From: Dyella lipolytica
GTDB taxonomy: Bacteria > Pseudomonadota > Gammaproteobacteria > Xanthomonadales > Rhodanobacteraceae
DNA: 64,000 nt
NCBI RefSeq assembly: GCF_030160075.1
Contig: NZ_BSNQ01000003.1
Coordinates: 1,610,328-1,674,327, forward strand
Direction: 5' to 3'
The notes beneath the pieces were generated by a model. The model had not been told where the DNA came from and ran no database searches. It was given only the letters and a program-made list of their open reading frames with translations. Positions 40,638-49,123 of this stretch are shown piece by piece. The translations under genes were made by a program, and so were the position numbers. Every line of letters begins with the position of its first letter. Position 1 is the stretch's first letter.

Positions 40638-41351
40638 TTACATGCTCGGCGCGGGGGTACCGTCGGACCATTTGCCGGCGGGGATCATGAACACGTTGAC
40701 GGGCTCAGGAGCGCCGTGAAACTGTGGATTCAGCATGATGGGTGACCCTGTCTGGTCGGCACCCCAATCCACATTGGTGGCGGTATAGAACATCAGGTGC
40801 GGAATCCAGTGACCCGCCTTGTCATCCAGAAACCCTTGCTTGGACATCATGTAAGACATCGCCCCGGGTGCGAGTGGCGGCAGTTGTTTTGTCGCGAGCG
40901 CCGCTTCGATGTCTTTTTTGATTTCCTCTTTGGAACGCCCGGCTATCACCAAGGCCGTCCGTTTGTACGTCATCGGTAGGATCGATTTGACGGCCTCTGG
41001 ATTGAAGCAAATCGGGCCGCGTAATTTTGGATCCCAAAACTGGGGAGCATCGAAGGGGGACATCCATCCTCGCTCGACCGCGCACACATAGCCGTTCTTG
41101 CCTTCGACTGCCGTCACGTAGCCATGCGGCTCGAGGACCAGGACGGTGGCTTGGTCGGAAATCGATGCAGGTGCAGCACTTCTTGCCAGCGCTATTTCCT
41201 TGGCGCGGTCAGATATCAGGTATTGGGAAAGCGGCGCCATGCGGGGGTAACTAGTCGCCGCTTGTTGAGCCGGGGCGGCTGCGCTCATAACCAGTGCGGC
41301 AAACGTGCATGGCACAGCTAAATATCTGAAAAAAAGCACTTTTTTATTCAT
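40638..41351 (-). CDS. Secreted protein upstream of the TonB receptor (paralogue of 29229)
   Basis: 237 residues with a signal peptide (LAVPCTFAALVMSAAAPAQQ). The body repeats that of the protein at 29229-29942: MAPLSQYLISDRAKEIALARSAAP, VLVLEPHGYVTAVEGKNGYVC, DPKLRGPICFN, LPMTYKRTALVIAG, LPPLAPGAMSYMMSK, HWIPHLMFYTATNVDWGAD, FMIPAGKWSDGTPAPSM. The ATG at 41351 is preceded by GGGAGCAGAGAG. It sits 82 bp upstream of the TonB receptor, so a joint role in outer-membrane transport or surface binding is inferred. Confidence 0.88.
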   Translation of the reverse strand: MNKKVLFFRYLAVPCTFAALVMSAAAPAQQAATSYPRMAPLSQYLISDRAKEIALARSAAPASISDQATVLVLEPHGYVTAVEGKNGYVCAVERGWMSPFDAPQFWDPKLRGPICFNPEAVKSILPMTYKRTALVIAGRSKEEIKKDIEAALATKQLPPLAPGAMSYMMSKQGFLDDKAGHWIPHLMFYTATNVDWGADQTGSPIMLNPQFHGAPEPVNVFMIPAGKWSDGTPAPSM

Positions 41352-41691
41352 CTCTCTGCTCCCTTGTTCACTACCGTGTAGGGCGTTCGGGCGCGCTCCG
41401 GCCTGCCGGGCGTGACTGAGCTCTGGCCCAACAAATACCCTGCATTTGAACGACGATTGAGGGACCGACAAATCGACATTCGCCCCGCTTGTCGTACCGA
41501 CGTATGCGGGGCCGATGGGGATTGACGTCATCCCACGGCGGAACTCGAAAGCCTCGTGCTACTCGAGCTCACGGGAACGTCGCATGAGCCGAAGGCATGC
41601 CATTCGACATGTCATCTATGAGCATGCGGCTTATGGCTGCGAAAACGATGTGGACGCGTCACACGATTAGCGTCTACGCAAACGGCAATAA
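41352..41691. other. Upstream region of the TonB-receptor operon
   Basis: 340 bp with no supported gene. It should hold the promoter of the secreted protein/TonB receptor operon and the end of the DoxX gene transcript. No hairpin noticed. Confidence 0.5.
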
Positions 41692-42069
41692 CTAAGCATG
41701 TCGGTTAGTGCTGTCAGTCTCGATGAGCCGTTTGCGCCAGCTTATCCAGCCGACCAGAAATGACAATGTTGCCGCGACGAGTGGTGGCACAGCGTGGGCG
41801 TATTCGCCGTGGATGATGACGGTCGCAACGGCGGCACACATGACAGTGCAACCCAGCGCCGCGCCTAACAGGCGACTCGACGCCCGGAAAAGCAGAATGG
41901 CAGCAGTGAGTTCCAGCGATCCGGTGACGAAATGGAACCAGCGCGGATATCCCCATGCGAGATATTCCTGGTAGATAGATCCCGGAGCGAAGATGTTGGT
42001 GAACGAACCCACGACGAAGAACGCGGCAAGGACTAACGGTAAGACTTGGCGCCAAGAGAATTTAGACAT
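41692..42069 (-). CDS. DoxX-like membrane protein
   Basis: 125 residues with four hydrophobic segments (VLPLVLAAFFVVGSFTNIFA, WFHFVTGSLELTAAILLF, LLGAALGCTVMCAAVATVII, PPLVAATLSFLVGWISW). This is the DoxX/SURF4-like pattern. It lies 123 bp downstream of the NmrA gene on the same strand, perhaps under the same HxlR regulator. Confidence 0.82.
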   Translation of the reverse strand: MSKFSWRQVLPLVLAAFFVVGSFTNIFAPGSIYQEYLAWGYPRWFHFVTGSLELTAAILLFRASSRLLGAALGCTVMCAAVATVIIHGEYAHAVPPLVAATLSFLVGWISWRKRLIETDSTNRHA

Positions 42070-42192
42070 TGGTACGACCTGTCATGACGAGTTTGCTAAG
42101 GGAACGGCTGTTTTGGACTCTCTGCCAAAATCGCGACGGATGCGACTATCGGAATAGATTCCGAGAGTCGCATCGATCGCTGATCCGCGGAC

Positions 42193-43065
42193 CTACGCTG
42201 CAGCAGCCTTCTGTGCCGCCGCGAAAACATCGTGGGCGGACGTCGTGCCTGGGACGTGTTCCGTACCCTCGACCCCGAGTTTCATCCAGCCTGAGTTGAC
42301 GGCGTCAAACATCGCCTCGGCCGGTCCCGTGTGGCCCTTCGGAATACCGAGCTGCTCGAACGCTGCCGGCCACCCGGCGCGCGGGATAGCAAACGCTTTG
42401 ACGTCGATCTTCAAGACTTCACCCAATTGCGTCGCTACTTCATCTGCGCTGACCATCGAGCCGAGTTCGATGACCCGATGCCCCAACCATGCCGGCCCGG
42501 TCAGAAGCGCTGCGATCTCGGCGCCGATGTCATGCGTCGCGACCATGGTCGATTTGCGATCTGTCGGGTTGTAGTAGACGGGGAGCGTGCCACCTTGGGC
42601 AACATGCAAACCGTAGAGGAAGTTTTCGAAAAAGCCGCCGGCGCGTACATAGGCGATCGGCAATCGCAGGTCGCGAAATCCTTGCTCCAGAAGCGACAAA
42701 GCCGTGATCATCCCCAGCCCGCTGGTTCTGTTCGCACCCATGGATGAGAGTGCTACCACCCGCGGCGGTGCTGCCTTGGCAAGCGCACCGACGTAGTTTG
42801 CAATCACCGCCTTCGCTTCTTTGTAATCAGGCGAAGGCGCCCATTCCGATGGCAACATGACAAATGCGCCTTCGACATCTTTAAGCGCCATCTCAATGGC
42901 TGCCGAATCATTCCAGTCACCGTCGACCAGTTGCACGCCTTCGTCGGCCCACTTCGCCGCCTTTTCACGATTCCGGACCAGCGCGCGTACTTCTTTGCCT
43001 TGCGCTAACAGATGTTTTGCGGTTGCACCGCCGACTTTTCCCGTAATTCCCATGACTAAAAACAT
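42193..43065 (-). CDS. NmrA-family NAD(P)-binding protein
   Basis: 290 residues. GITGKVGG (6-13) is the Rossmann motif, followed by VRALVRNREKAAKWADEGVQLVDGDWND, GAFVMLPSEWAPS and PIAYVRAGGFFENFLYGL. It lacks an SDR YxxxK triad in the classic place, so a redox sensor (NmrA-like) or quinone/NADPH-dependent reductase (QOR2-like) function is likely. Divergent from an HxlR regulator, the typical combination. Confidence 0.9.
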   Translation of the reverse strand: MFLVMGITGKVGGATAKHLLAQGKEVRALVRNREKAAKWADEGVQLVDGDWNDSAAIEMALKDVEGAFVMLPSEWAPSPDYKEAKAVIANYVGALAKAAPPRVVALSSMGANRTSGLGMITALSLLEQGFRDLRLPIAYVRAGGFFENFLYGLHVAQGGTLPVYYNPTDRKSTMVATHDIGAEIAALLTGPAWLGHRVIELGSMVSADEVATQLGEVLKIDVKAFAIPRAGWPAAFEQLGIPKGHTGPAEAMFDAVNSGWMKLGVEGTEHVPGTTSAHDVFAAAQKAAAA

Positions 43066-43320
43066 GAGCGTTCTCCTGATCTTTAGGATTTATGTACGTA
43101 AAGGCCAACTAACAGGCAGGAATTTCTGCCGATACGCTTTAGTTGGAGTTAGTGATTCCAAGCCATAGCCGCGCTCAATCGTCAGACGGCGAAGCCGCTC
43201 CAAGCGTGATCCGCCTGTATGCCGGAGCCAGTGACGAGAAAGCGCGCGGGAACAGATGGAGACATGAAGACTCCGTAAGCGGGAGACTTATTTGCTTGGG
43301 GTAGGTCTACTATAGAGACC

Positions 43321-43343
43321 GCCTCCTCGTGCCGTAAGGAGGC
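43321..43343. promoter_or_regulatory. Candidate HxlR operator
   Basis: GCCTCCT-N9-AGGAGGC, a perfect 7-bp inverted repeat 37 bp before the HxlR gene. It lies between HxlR and NmrA and is preceded by a second, shorter repeat, GGTCT-N7-AGACC (43304-43320). Confidence 0.55.
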
Positions 43344-43379
43344 AGTTTTTAGTAACCAGCAGATGTCGAGGAATTCCGC

Positions 43380-43850
43380 ATGAGCAACGCATTGAGCGCC
43401 ATCGAACGATTTAGCCGATATCCGTTGGGCGAGTCCCAGTCCGTCTGCTGCCCGGTGCGCGACGTGCTCGACCGCATCGGCGACAAATGGAGCATGCTCA
43501 TGATCATGGCTCTCGCGATGCGACCGCACCGCTTCGGCGAGCTTCACCGCGCTGTCCATGACATTTCCAAGCGCATGCTCACCCAGACCTTGCGCGATTT
43601 GGAGCGCGATGGACTGATCACCCGCCATGTCTTTCCGACCAAGCCGCCGGGCGTTGAATATCGTCTGGCCCCGCTAGGCCAATCGCTGCTGGAACCGATG
43701 GCGGGCCTCATCGATTGGGCGGATCGTTGCTATGGTGACATCCACGCAGCACGCGCCCGCTTTGACAGCACGCACGGCGATGCCTCGCGTCAGGCTTCTT
43801 CTACTCGACTCGCTGGAAAGATATCGACCGGTGCCCACGCGCGCCGCTAG
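43380..43850 (+). CDS. HxlR-family transcriptional regulator
   Basis: 156 residues: winged helix with C39/C40 near the start of the domain ([76 protein letters not shown]). The Cys in the N-terminal helix is the redox switch in HypR/YodB-type HxlR proteins; here CC at 23-24. It is divergent from an NmrA reductase, so electrophile or oxidative stress sensing is likely. The C-terminal tail is longer than usual and rich in Ser, Ala and Arg. Confidence 0.92.
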   Translation: MSNALSAIERFSRYPLGESQSVCCPVRDVLDRIGDKWSMLMIMALAMRPHRFGELHRAVHDISKRMLTQTLRDLERDGLITRHVFPTKPPGVEYRLAPLGQSLLEPMAGLIDWADRCYGDIHAARARFDSTHGDASRQASSTRLAGKISTGAHARR

Positions 43851-44179
43851 GAGATGGGGACCGCGTGAGTCGTTAGCCCCCAAAACCTGGCCAGCCAGAG
43901 TCATTGGCTGAGCATGGCTCCGACCGTTTCAATGAATGTGACGCAATGAGTCATCTAACTATTCCTGTGCGTCCATTCGCAGCTCGGCCAACGTGCTGCC
44001 CCCTCTGGGGCAAGCGGCAGATAGTTCGATAACCCCCTAGAAAACAAGCAAGACCTCCCCTCAAACGCGAAGGAACCGCTTCTGGCTCAAATCCTGCTTA
44101 CCTATACCGAGGTTTGGAGTGGCTTGAAGTCACGCAGATAAAAAATCACGCGGCGTGATGGAACGCGCAGGGGGCAGTT
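43851..44179. other. Intergenic region without a supported gene
   Basis: 329 bp between the HxlR gene and the Mrr-like gene. It presumably includes the promoter of the latter. No repeat or hairpin of note. Confidence 0.5.
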
Positions 44180-44989
44180 GTGGCACGGCGTAAAGACAGC
44201 GGCATCGAACAGCTTTCCCGACTGCCTTGGCCGGTTTGCATCGTGTTGGGGATCGTCAGCTACGTCGGCGTGCGCTATGTATTCACCTGGCTGGCCTCCA
44301 CGCTCGGCAATCCCAGCCAGCGGGCGATCGAACAGCAACTCAACCATGACCCAAGTGTCGCCGTTGCCTGGTTGTTACTGGGCGCGTGCTGGATCGCTGC
44401 ACTGGTCTCTTACGTCGATGGCCTTAGACGTAAACGCTTGCTGGCAGCACAGACCGGTTTAAACAGCCTGCGCGCCATCGATTGGCGTGAGTTCGAGATG
44501 CTGGTTGGCGAAGCCTTTCGACGGCAAGGTTACTTGGTGCACGAAACAGGTTTAGGCGGTGCCGACGGTGGCATCGACCTCATCTTGCGCAAAGACGGCG
44601 CGATAACACTGGTTCAATGCAAGCAATGGCGTAACAGACTCGTCGATGTAAAGGTTGTGCGCGAGATGTACGGGTTGCTTGGCCATCATCACGCCGACGC
44701 GGTAAAGATAGTGGCTATCGGCAGCTACACGGACGATGCCCAGGCATTTGCACAGGGTAAACCCATCGAGTTGGTCCATGGAAACGCGCTGCTTGAGATG
44801 GTGCGAGAAAGCCAAAAACTCTCGCCCACCCGACATAAAGTAGCGAAAGAGCCAGAAGTGGCTTCAGGCGCTGAACCACTTTGCCCGATATGCGCACGCG
44901 CCATGGTGCAGAGAACTAATCGAAAAAGTGGGAAGACGTTTTGGGGATGCTCGGACTATCCGGCATGTCATGGCACGCGCGTATCGTAA
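44180..44989 (+). CDS. Membrane-anchored Mrr-like restriction endonuclease with zinc finger
   Basis: 269 residues: two transmembrane helices (about 17-40 and 60-80), a PD-(D/E)XK Mrr catalytic domain (DWREFEMLVGEAFRRQGYLV, GGADGGIDLILRKDG with D133, and VQCKQW with Q146xK148) and a C-terminal topoisomerase-type zinc ribbon (CPICARAM ... FWGCSDYPACHG). The QxK variant is common in Mrr. It could cut modified or foreign DNA from the membrane. The GTG start at 44180 has GGGGGCA before it. No methyltransferase is beside it, so it would be a modification-dependent type IV-like enzyme. Confidence 0.87.
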   Translation: MARRKDSGIEQLSRLPWPVCIVLGIVSYVGVRYVFTWLASTLGNPSQRAIEQQLNHDPSVAVAWLLLGACWIAALVSYVDGLRRKRLLAAQTGLNSLRAIDWREFEMLVGEAFRRQGYLVHETGLGGADGGIDLILRKDGAITLVQCKQWRNRLVDVKVVREMYGLLGHHHADAVKIVAIGSYTDDAQAFAQGKPIELVHGNALLEMVRESQKLSPTRHKVAKEPEVASGAEPLCPICARAMVQRTNRKSGKTFWGCSDYPACHGTRVS

Positions 44990-45061
44990 TTGTTGGTAAC
45001 TAGCTTGATGTCCGCAATGTATTCACCACGCATTGTCGGCTCTGGCGAACCGGGCCGAGGG

Positions 45062-45634
45062 CTATCCCAACTGTTTTCCGGCTAGGCGAATATGCCGTGT
45101 CTGGCCCAACAGGCTATGGATGAGTACGACCTCTCCTGCTGGCCATGCGATGGGCGTGATCTTCCGGAAGGGAATCGTGATCGCTTTGTAAGCCACAGTC
45201 ATATGCGGCGTGAAAGAACCGTGGGTCAACCGCCCCAAGGTGGAAGCGCGCAGATGCGTGGCCAGCTGCTTGCGCAATGCGTGAAGTTCTTCGTTGCCGT
45301 TGCTCGCGGTAAGCACGAGCGGACCAATCGATTGACGGCTGAAGCTGCCGATTTGATCGAAGTGGATGGTGAAGGGCTTTGCCATCAAGCGCGATAACGC
45401 TTCAGTTGCGTTGGCTACCAGCCCGGGCGGTAGCTCGGTGTAATCGCCGAGATCAAACACCGTGACATGCAGGCGGCTCGTTTCCGTCGCGCCACTTCCT
45501 AAACGATGATCGGCAAGATGCTGGGCGGCGAGTGCTGCCAGTCGAGCGGCATGTTGCGCATCGGGGAATATCGCCAGGAAGAGTCGATCGGTGGGTTTAG
45601 CGGGCTCGAAGCCGGGCAATGATCCTTGGGACAT
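45062..45634 (-). CDS. thpR: 2'-5' RNA ligase family protein (ThpR-like)
   Basis: 190 residues with two HxT motifs: RLHVTVFDLGDYTELPP (His57-x-Thr) and FTPHMTVAYKA (His144-x-Thr). Both are needed for the cyclic phosphodiesterase reaction of the 2H superfamily (LigT/ThpR), which opens or joins RNA 2'-5' linkages or cyclic nucleotides. It is divergent from the exported methyltransferase-like protein at 45788. No signal peptide. The gene name is by family. Confidence 0.85.
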   Translation of the reverse strand: MSQGSLPGFEPAKPTDRLFLAIFPDAQHAARLAALAAQHLADHRLGSGATETSRLHVTVFDLGDYTELPPGLVANATEALSRLMAKPFTIHFDQIGSFSRQSIGPLVLTASNGNEELHALRKQLATHLRASTLGRLTHGSFTPHMTVAYKAITIPFRKITPIAWPAGEVVLIHSLLGQTRHIRLAGKQLG

Positions 45635-45787
45635 TTTTTTCTTGATGGCTGCTGGTTGAATAGTGGTGGAGGAGGAACGCTGGACTTTCCAAGCCCGTGA
45701 AATTGCACGCTGAACCTGCTTTGGTCAACTCCCTCACGGTATCTGTTTCGGCGTAATCTTGGTCACTCTTCGCCAGGAGGTCGAGCC

Positions 45788-46588
45788 ATGTTCCACCGCA
45801 TCTGCAAACTACTCGTCCTGCTTGCCGGCACATTGGCGCTCCCCGCCATCGCCAGCACGACACCGCCGGACACTACTGCGTCACTGCAACAAGCAGTCAA
45901 CGGCCAGTGGCGCTCGGCGGCGAACAAAGCGCGCGATCAATACCGCCACCCCATCGAAACCTTGCAGTTCTTCGGCATCCAGCCGGACATGACCGTGATC
46001 GAACTGTCACCGGGCGGCGGTTGGTATACCGAGATCCTCGCGCCCTTCCTTTCCGCGCGTGGTCATCTGATCGAAGCTGCGTCACCGAAAGCGGAGAAGT
46101 TCAGCGCCAAGCTCAAAGCCGATCCGGCGGTGTACGGACATATCGCCAAGGTGATCCCGTTTGCGCCACCCGATCAAGTGAACCTGGGGCCCAGCAACTC
46201 CGCCGACATGGTGCTCACTTTCCGCAACACCCACGACTGGTTGATCGACAGCCCTGACACCCTCGAAGCCGTCTTCAAGGCCGCATTCGACGTGCTCAAG
46301 CCGGGCGGTGTGTTCGGTCTTACCGAGCATCGTGCAAAGCCCTTCGCCGCCCCCGTGCTGACCGCCGCCGCACTGCATCGCATCCCCGAGGACTATCTGA
46401 TCACACTGGCGCTCAAGACCGGTTTCCGCGTGGCTGGCGTGTCGGAGATCAATGCCAACCCCAACGACCCGGAAGACATCAACATCCACCGTCTGCCACC
46501 GGATCTGGCCGGCCCCGACGACGAGCACGCCAAGATGAAAGCCATTGGCGAGTCCGATCGCATGACGCTGAAGTTTGTGAAACCCTGA
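45788..46588 (+). CDS. Exported SAM-methyltransferase-like protein
   Basis: 266 residues. A signal peptide (LLVLLAGTLALPAIA) precedes a class I methyltransferase-like domain: VIELSPGGGWYTEILAPFL (SAM motif I, about 75), SADMVLTFRNTHDWL and VFDVLKPGGVFGLTEHRAK. Families of this kind are found in many Gram-negatives and are exported although SAM is not expected in the periplasm, so catalytic activity is uncertain. A GGAGGTCGAGCC lies before the ATG. Followed 70 bp later by a small DUF3820 gene. Confidence 0.85.
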   Translation: MFHRICKLLVLLAGTLALPAIASTTPPDTTASLQQAVNGQWRSAANKARDQYRHPIETLQFFGIQPDMTVIELSPGGGWYTEILAPFLSARGHLIEAASPKAEKFSAKLKADPAVYGHIAKVIPFAPPDQVNLGPSNSADMVLTFRNTHDWLIDSPDTLEAVFKAAFDVLKPGGVFGLTEHRAKPFAAPVLTAAALHRIPEDYLITLALKTGFRVAGVSEINANPNDPEDINIHRLPPDLAGPDDEHAKMKAIGESDRMTLKFVKP

Positions 46589-46658
46589 TGCATTCAAAGG
46601 CATTCGCGGATCGCGCGGCGGTTTGCCGAATAACGCCGCGCAATCCGAGTCAAGCAAC

Positions 46659-46871
46659 ATGAAACCGGAAGATCTGCAACGACTGGTCACCGTCACCATG
46701 CCATACGGCAAATACCAAGGTCGCCTGATCGCCGACCTGCCCGGCGCTTACCTTGCCTGGTTCGCACGCAAAGGTTTTCCACCCGGTGAGCTGGGTCATT
46801 TGCTGGCGCTAATGCTCGAGCTCGATCACAACGGACTCAAGCCGCTGCTCGATCCGCTGCGAAAGCGTTAA
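46659..46871 (+). CDS. DUF3820 family protein
   Basis: 70 residues. PYGKYQGRLIADLPGAYLAWFARKGFPPGELGHLLALM is the DUF3820 signature (MPFGKYKG...L..LP..YL.W). The domain is about 65 residues and occurs alone; its function is unknown. The ATG at 46659 fits the domain start. It may be co-transcribed with the methyltransferase-like gene. Confidence 0.88.
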   Translation: MKPEDLQRLVTVTMPYGKYQGRLIADLPGAYLAWFARKGFPPGELGHLLALMLELDHNGLKPLLDPLRKR

Positions 46872-46902
46872 CCATCCTTTGACCGCAGACGTAAATTGGA
46901 AT

Positions 46903-47445
46903 CTACGGCGTGACGCATTGCATCGCCATATGATCGGCGTTGTCGGCGGCGTCTTTGGCGCGCTGAGCCGCGTCTCGCTCGTCCTGTGATTCGAAAGTGT
47001 GCGTGTTGAAATCGTCCATCTTGGCTTTGAAGTAGACGATATCCGCATCCATCGAAGACACTTCGGCTTCCTGAGTGGCCTGCGCGCAGGCATCGTGCAT
47101 CGACATGTCGGCAATTTTTTGCCTTTCAGCCGTGAGTCCGGGAAGCCGCCCCTCGATCTGAGAAGCGTCGCCATGTTCGGTAATTCGCTCGTCCATGACC
47201 CAGACATTCCACTCCATGGCCAGATCACCGGTGTCTTTGCTGGTTGGAAGGCCGTGCACCACCGGTGAAGCGTTGCGTTGCGGATTCGGCTCCGGCTCGC
47301 TTTGGGACGCCGCAGTAGCGGGATCAGCAGCCGCTGCCTGTTGCGCTTGTTGTGCCCGCACTTCAGCACGATGGTGTTTGACGTTGTATAGCCAAAAACA
47401 CACAACCAATAAGACACCTGCGGATAACCACAATCGGGCGCTCAT
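46903..47445 (-). CDS. Hypothetical membrane-anchored protein
   Basis: 180 residues: an N-terminal membrane anchor (LWLSAGVLLVVCFWLYNV), a Gln/Ala-rich coiled segment, then a charged helical C-terminal part with MDERITEHGDASQIEGRLPGLTAERQKIADMSMHDACAQATQEAEVSS and a terminal CVTP. The two cysteines could form a disulfide. No family is recognised. Confidence 0.75.
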   Translation of the reverse strand: MSARLWLSAGVLLVVCFWLYNVKHHRAEVRAQQAQQAAAADPATAASQSEPEPNPQRNASPVVHGLPTSKDTGDLAMEWNVWVMDERITEHGDASQIEGRLPGLTAERQKIADMSMHDACAQATQEAEVSSMDADIVYFKAKMDDFNTHTFESQDERDAAQRAKDAADNADHMAMQCVTP

Positions 47446-47541
47446 ACATTCCCCCTTGGAAAAATTGACGTCGATTCTGGAAAGAGTTTACGACCGATTG
47501 ACACGGTCAGGTCGACTGATAAAAGTTCAACCTCATACCGC

Positions 47542-48171
47542 TTACACGTCCACCAATGGCTTATTGCGAAGCCGATGAGCGGCTTGTTTCGCACGATTGC
47601 CGCAATTGGCCATGCTGCACCATCTGCGCGCGTGTCCTCGTGTGTGATCGGCAAACAGCAATGTGCATGTCGGTCCCTCGCACGCTTTCACATACGAGAA
47701 GTCTTCATCACAGACCAACCGCGCCATCGCTTCCGCGATAGGTAGCAGGAGCGCTTCCGGCGACGCCCAACGTCGCGTGTGAATCAAGTGCAGTACGGAA
47801 GACTCATCTGACGGTCGCGCAACGATCGCACGGTATCCATCATCGCGTTTCAGTAGTTGGTTAAGCGGTTCCAGTTCGCCGAGGTCAGCGGTCTTCAGTG
47901 ATCGACCCCTGCGTTCACGGACGAATGTGCGAAACCACTCCCTGAGCGTCCGCGCCTGGCTCGCGATGCGGTCGATCTCTCCCGGAATGGCACGCGCACG
48001 TATCGAGCCGACGATCTCGTCGGGCACCAAGTCTGCCTGCTGGAGCCAACTCAGCAGACCTTCTCCGTCTTCGAGCCAATCGACCGGCACATCCACCACC
48101 GTCGCGACCGAATTGAGGAAATCCAGGCCGGGCGAATCGGCGAGGAAAAGGGCGGGCATCGACTGTGTCAT
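47542..48171 (-). CDS. ABATE/CGNR zinc-finger transcriptional regulator
   Basis: 209 residues. The N-terminal ABATE domain (ALFLADSPGLDFLNSVATVVDVPVDWLEDGEGLLSWL) and the C-terminal CGNR zinc finger (ACEGPTCTLLFADHTRGHARRWCSMANCGNRAKQAAHR) define the family. The ATG at 48171 has AGGAGA six bases upstream, and the 9-bp inverted repeat at 48194-48265 lies just in front, so this start is preferred. It is divergent from two alpha/beta hydrolase genes and likely controls them. Confidence 0.9.
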   Translation of the reverse strand: MTQSMPALFLADSPGLDFLNSVATVVDVPVDWLEDGEGLLSWLQQADLVPDEIVGSIRARAIPGEIDRIASQARTLREWFRTFVRERRGRSLKTADLGELEPLNQLLKRDDGYRAIVARPSDESSVLHLIHTRRWASPEALLLPIAEAMARLVCDEDFSYVKACEGPTCTLLFADHTRGHARRWCSMANCGNRAKQAAHRLRNKPLVDV

Positions 48172-48193
48172 GGGCTGTCTCCTGGAAGCCAAA

Positions 48194-48265
48194 GTAACCG
48201 CCTTGACGGCTGTTGACAAGTTACTCATGCAGGAATAACCTCCTTGAGAAGATTTAGGCGGTTAC
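48194..48265. promoter_or_regulatory. Inverted repeat GTAACCGCC ... GGCGGTTAC with internal half-sites
   Basis: GTAACCGCC (48194-48202) and GGCGGTTAC (48257-48265) are perfect 9-bp complements 54 nt apart. GTTAC and ATAACC half-sites occur between them. The region lies between the CGNR regulator and the hydrolase gene. Confidence 0.55.
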
Positions 48266-48326
48266 TCTCATTTCAAGGCGTGCCGCCAGCTAATCCGCCA
48301 AAAATGCCGCCCAGGAGGCGCCGAAA

Positions 48327-49019
48327 ATGAACGCAAACGCCGCAACAGTCGTCCTAGCCCATGGGGCATGGGCAGACGAGTCCAGCTGGGCCAAAGCCGT
48401 TGACCTACTCCAGTCAAAGCACATTAAGACAGTTACCTTCCGCCTCCCACTTTCGTCACTCGGCAATGACGTGGCGGCGCTGGACCAGGTTCTGGAACGG
48501 ACCGATGGGCCGGTGGTTCTAGTCGGCCATGCGTATGCCGGCGCCGTCATAGCCGCGACACGTAGCGACAAGGTCAAAGCGCTGGTCTACATCGCCGCCT
48601 TGGCGCCCGATCAGGGTGAGACAGTGGCGGACGTGTTCTACCGTTACGAGCACGACGACAAAGCACCGAAACTCGCTCCCGACAGCGACGGATGGATTCG
48701 GTTGCCGAAGGAAGCATTCGCCACCGCGTTCGCGCAACACGCGACGGAGCGGGAACAAAGCGCACTCGCCGCAGCGCAGCTTCCCATTTCGCCGGCATGC
48801 ATCACCGTTGCCGTCGACCAGCCGCTCTGGAAGACCGTGCCCACCTGGTATCTCGTCGCGGAGCACGACCACATGATTCCCGAAAAGACGCAGCGCTTCA
48901 TGGCCGCGCGCATGAAGGCTCACGTGAGCTCGCACCCTGTCGATCACTTGCCAAGCCTTACGGCTCCAGAGCTCGTCGAGAAAATCATCATCGACGCATT
49001 GCGACAGTCCGAAGCTTGA
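48327..49019 (+). CDS. Alpha/beta hydrolase lacking the nucleophile serine
   Basis: 230 residues of the alpha/beta hydrolase fold: TVVLAHGAWADESSW (oxyanion HG), VLVGHAYAGAVIA at the nucleophile elbow, and AEHDHMIPEKTQRFMA with a C-terminal catalytic-type His (HPVDHLPSL). The elbow reads G67-H-A69-Y-A-G where a Ser is normal, so the standard esterase reaction is not expected; the Ser is absent. AGGAGG stands nine bases before the ATG. Followed 105 bp later by a second hydrolase. Confidence 0.88.
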   Translation: MNANAATVVLAHGAWADESSWAKAVDLLQSKHIKTVTFRLPLSSLGNDVAALDQVLERTDGPVVLVGHAYAGAVIAATRSDKVKALVYIAALAPDQGETVADVFYRYEHDDKAPKLAPDSDGWIRLPKEAFATAFAQHATEREQSALAAAQLPISPACITVAVDQPLWKTVPTWYLVAEHDHMIPEKTQRFMAARMKAHVSSHPVDHLPSLTAPELVEKIIIDALRQSEA

Positions 49020-49123
49020 TCGCCTTTCGTCAGTTCGCTGAGCGCAGTACACGCTATCCGCTCGGCGAAAACCACATCACCCCTGCCCCTCTAAAACCTA
49101 GTTCATCGCCAAGGAGAACTCAC

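Noticed and set aside
43904-44179. A possible small gene before the Mrr-like nuclease
   Set aside because: Only short frames with no ribosome site or conserved features.
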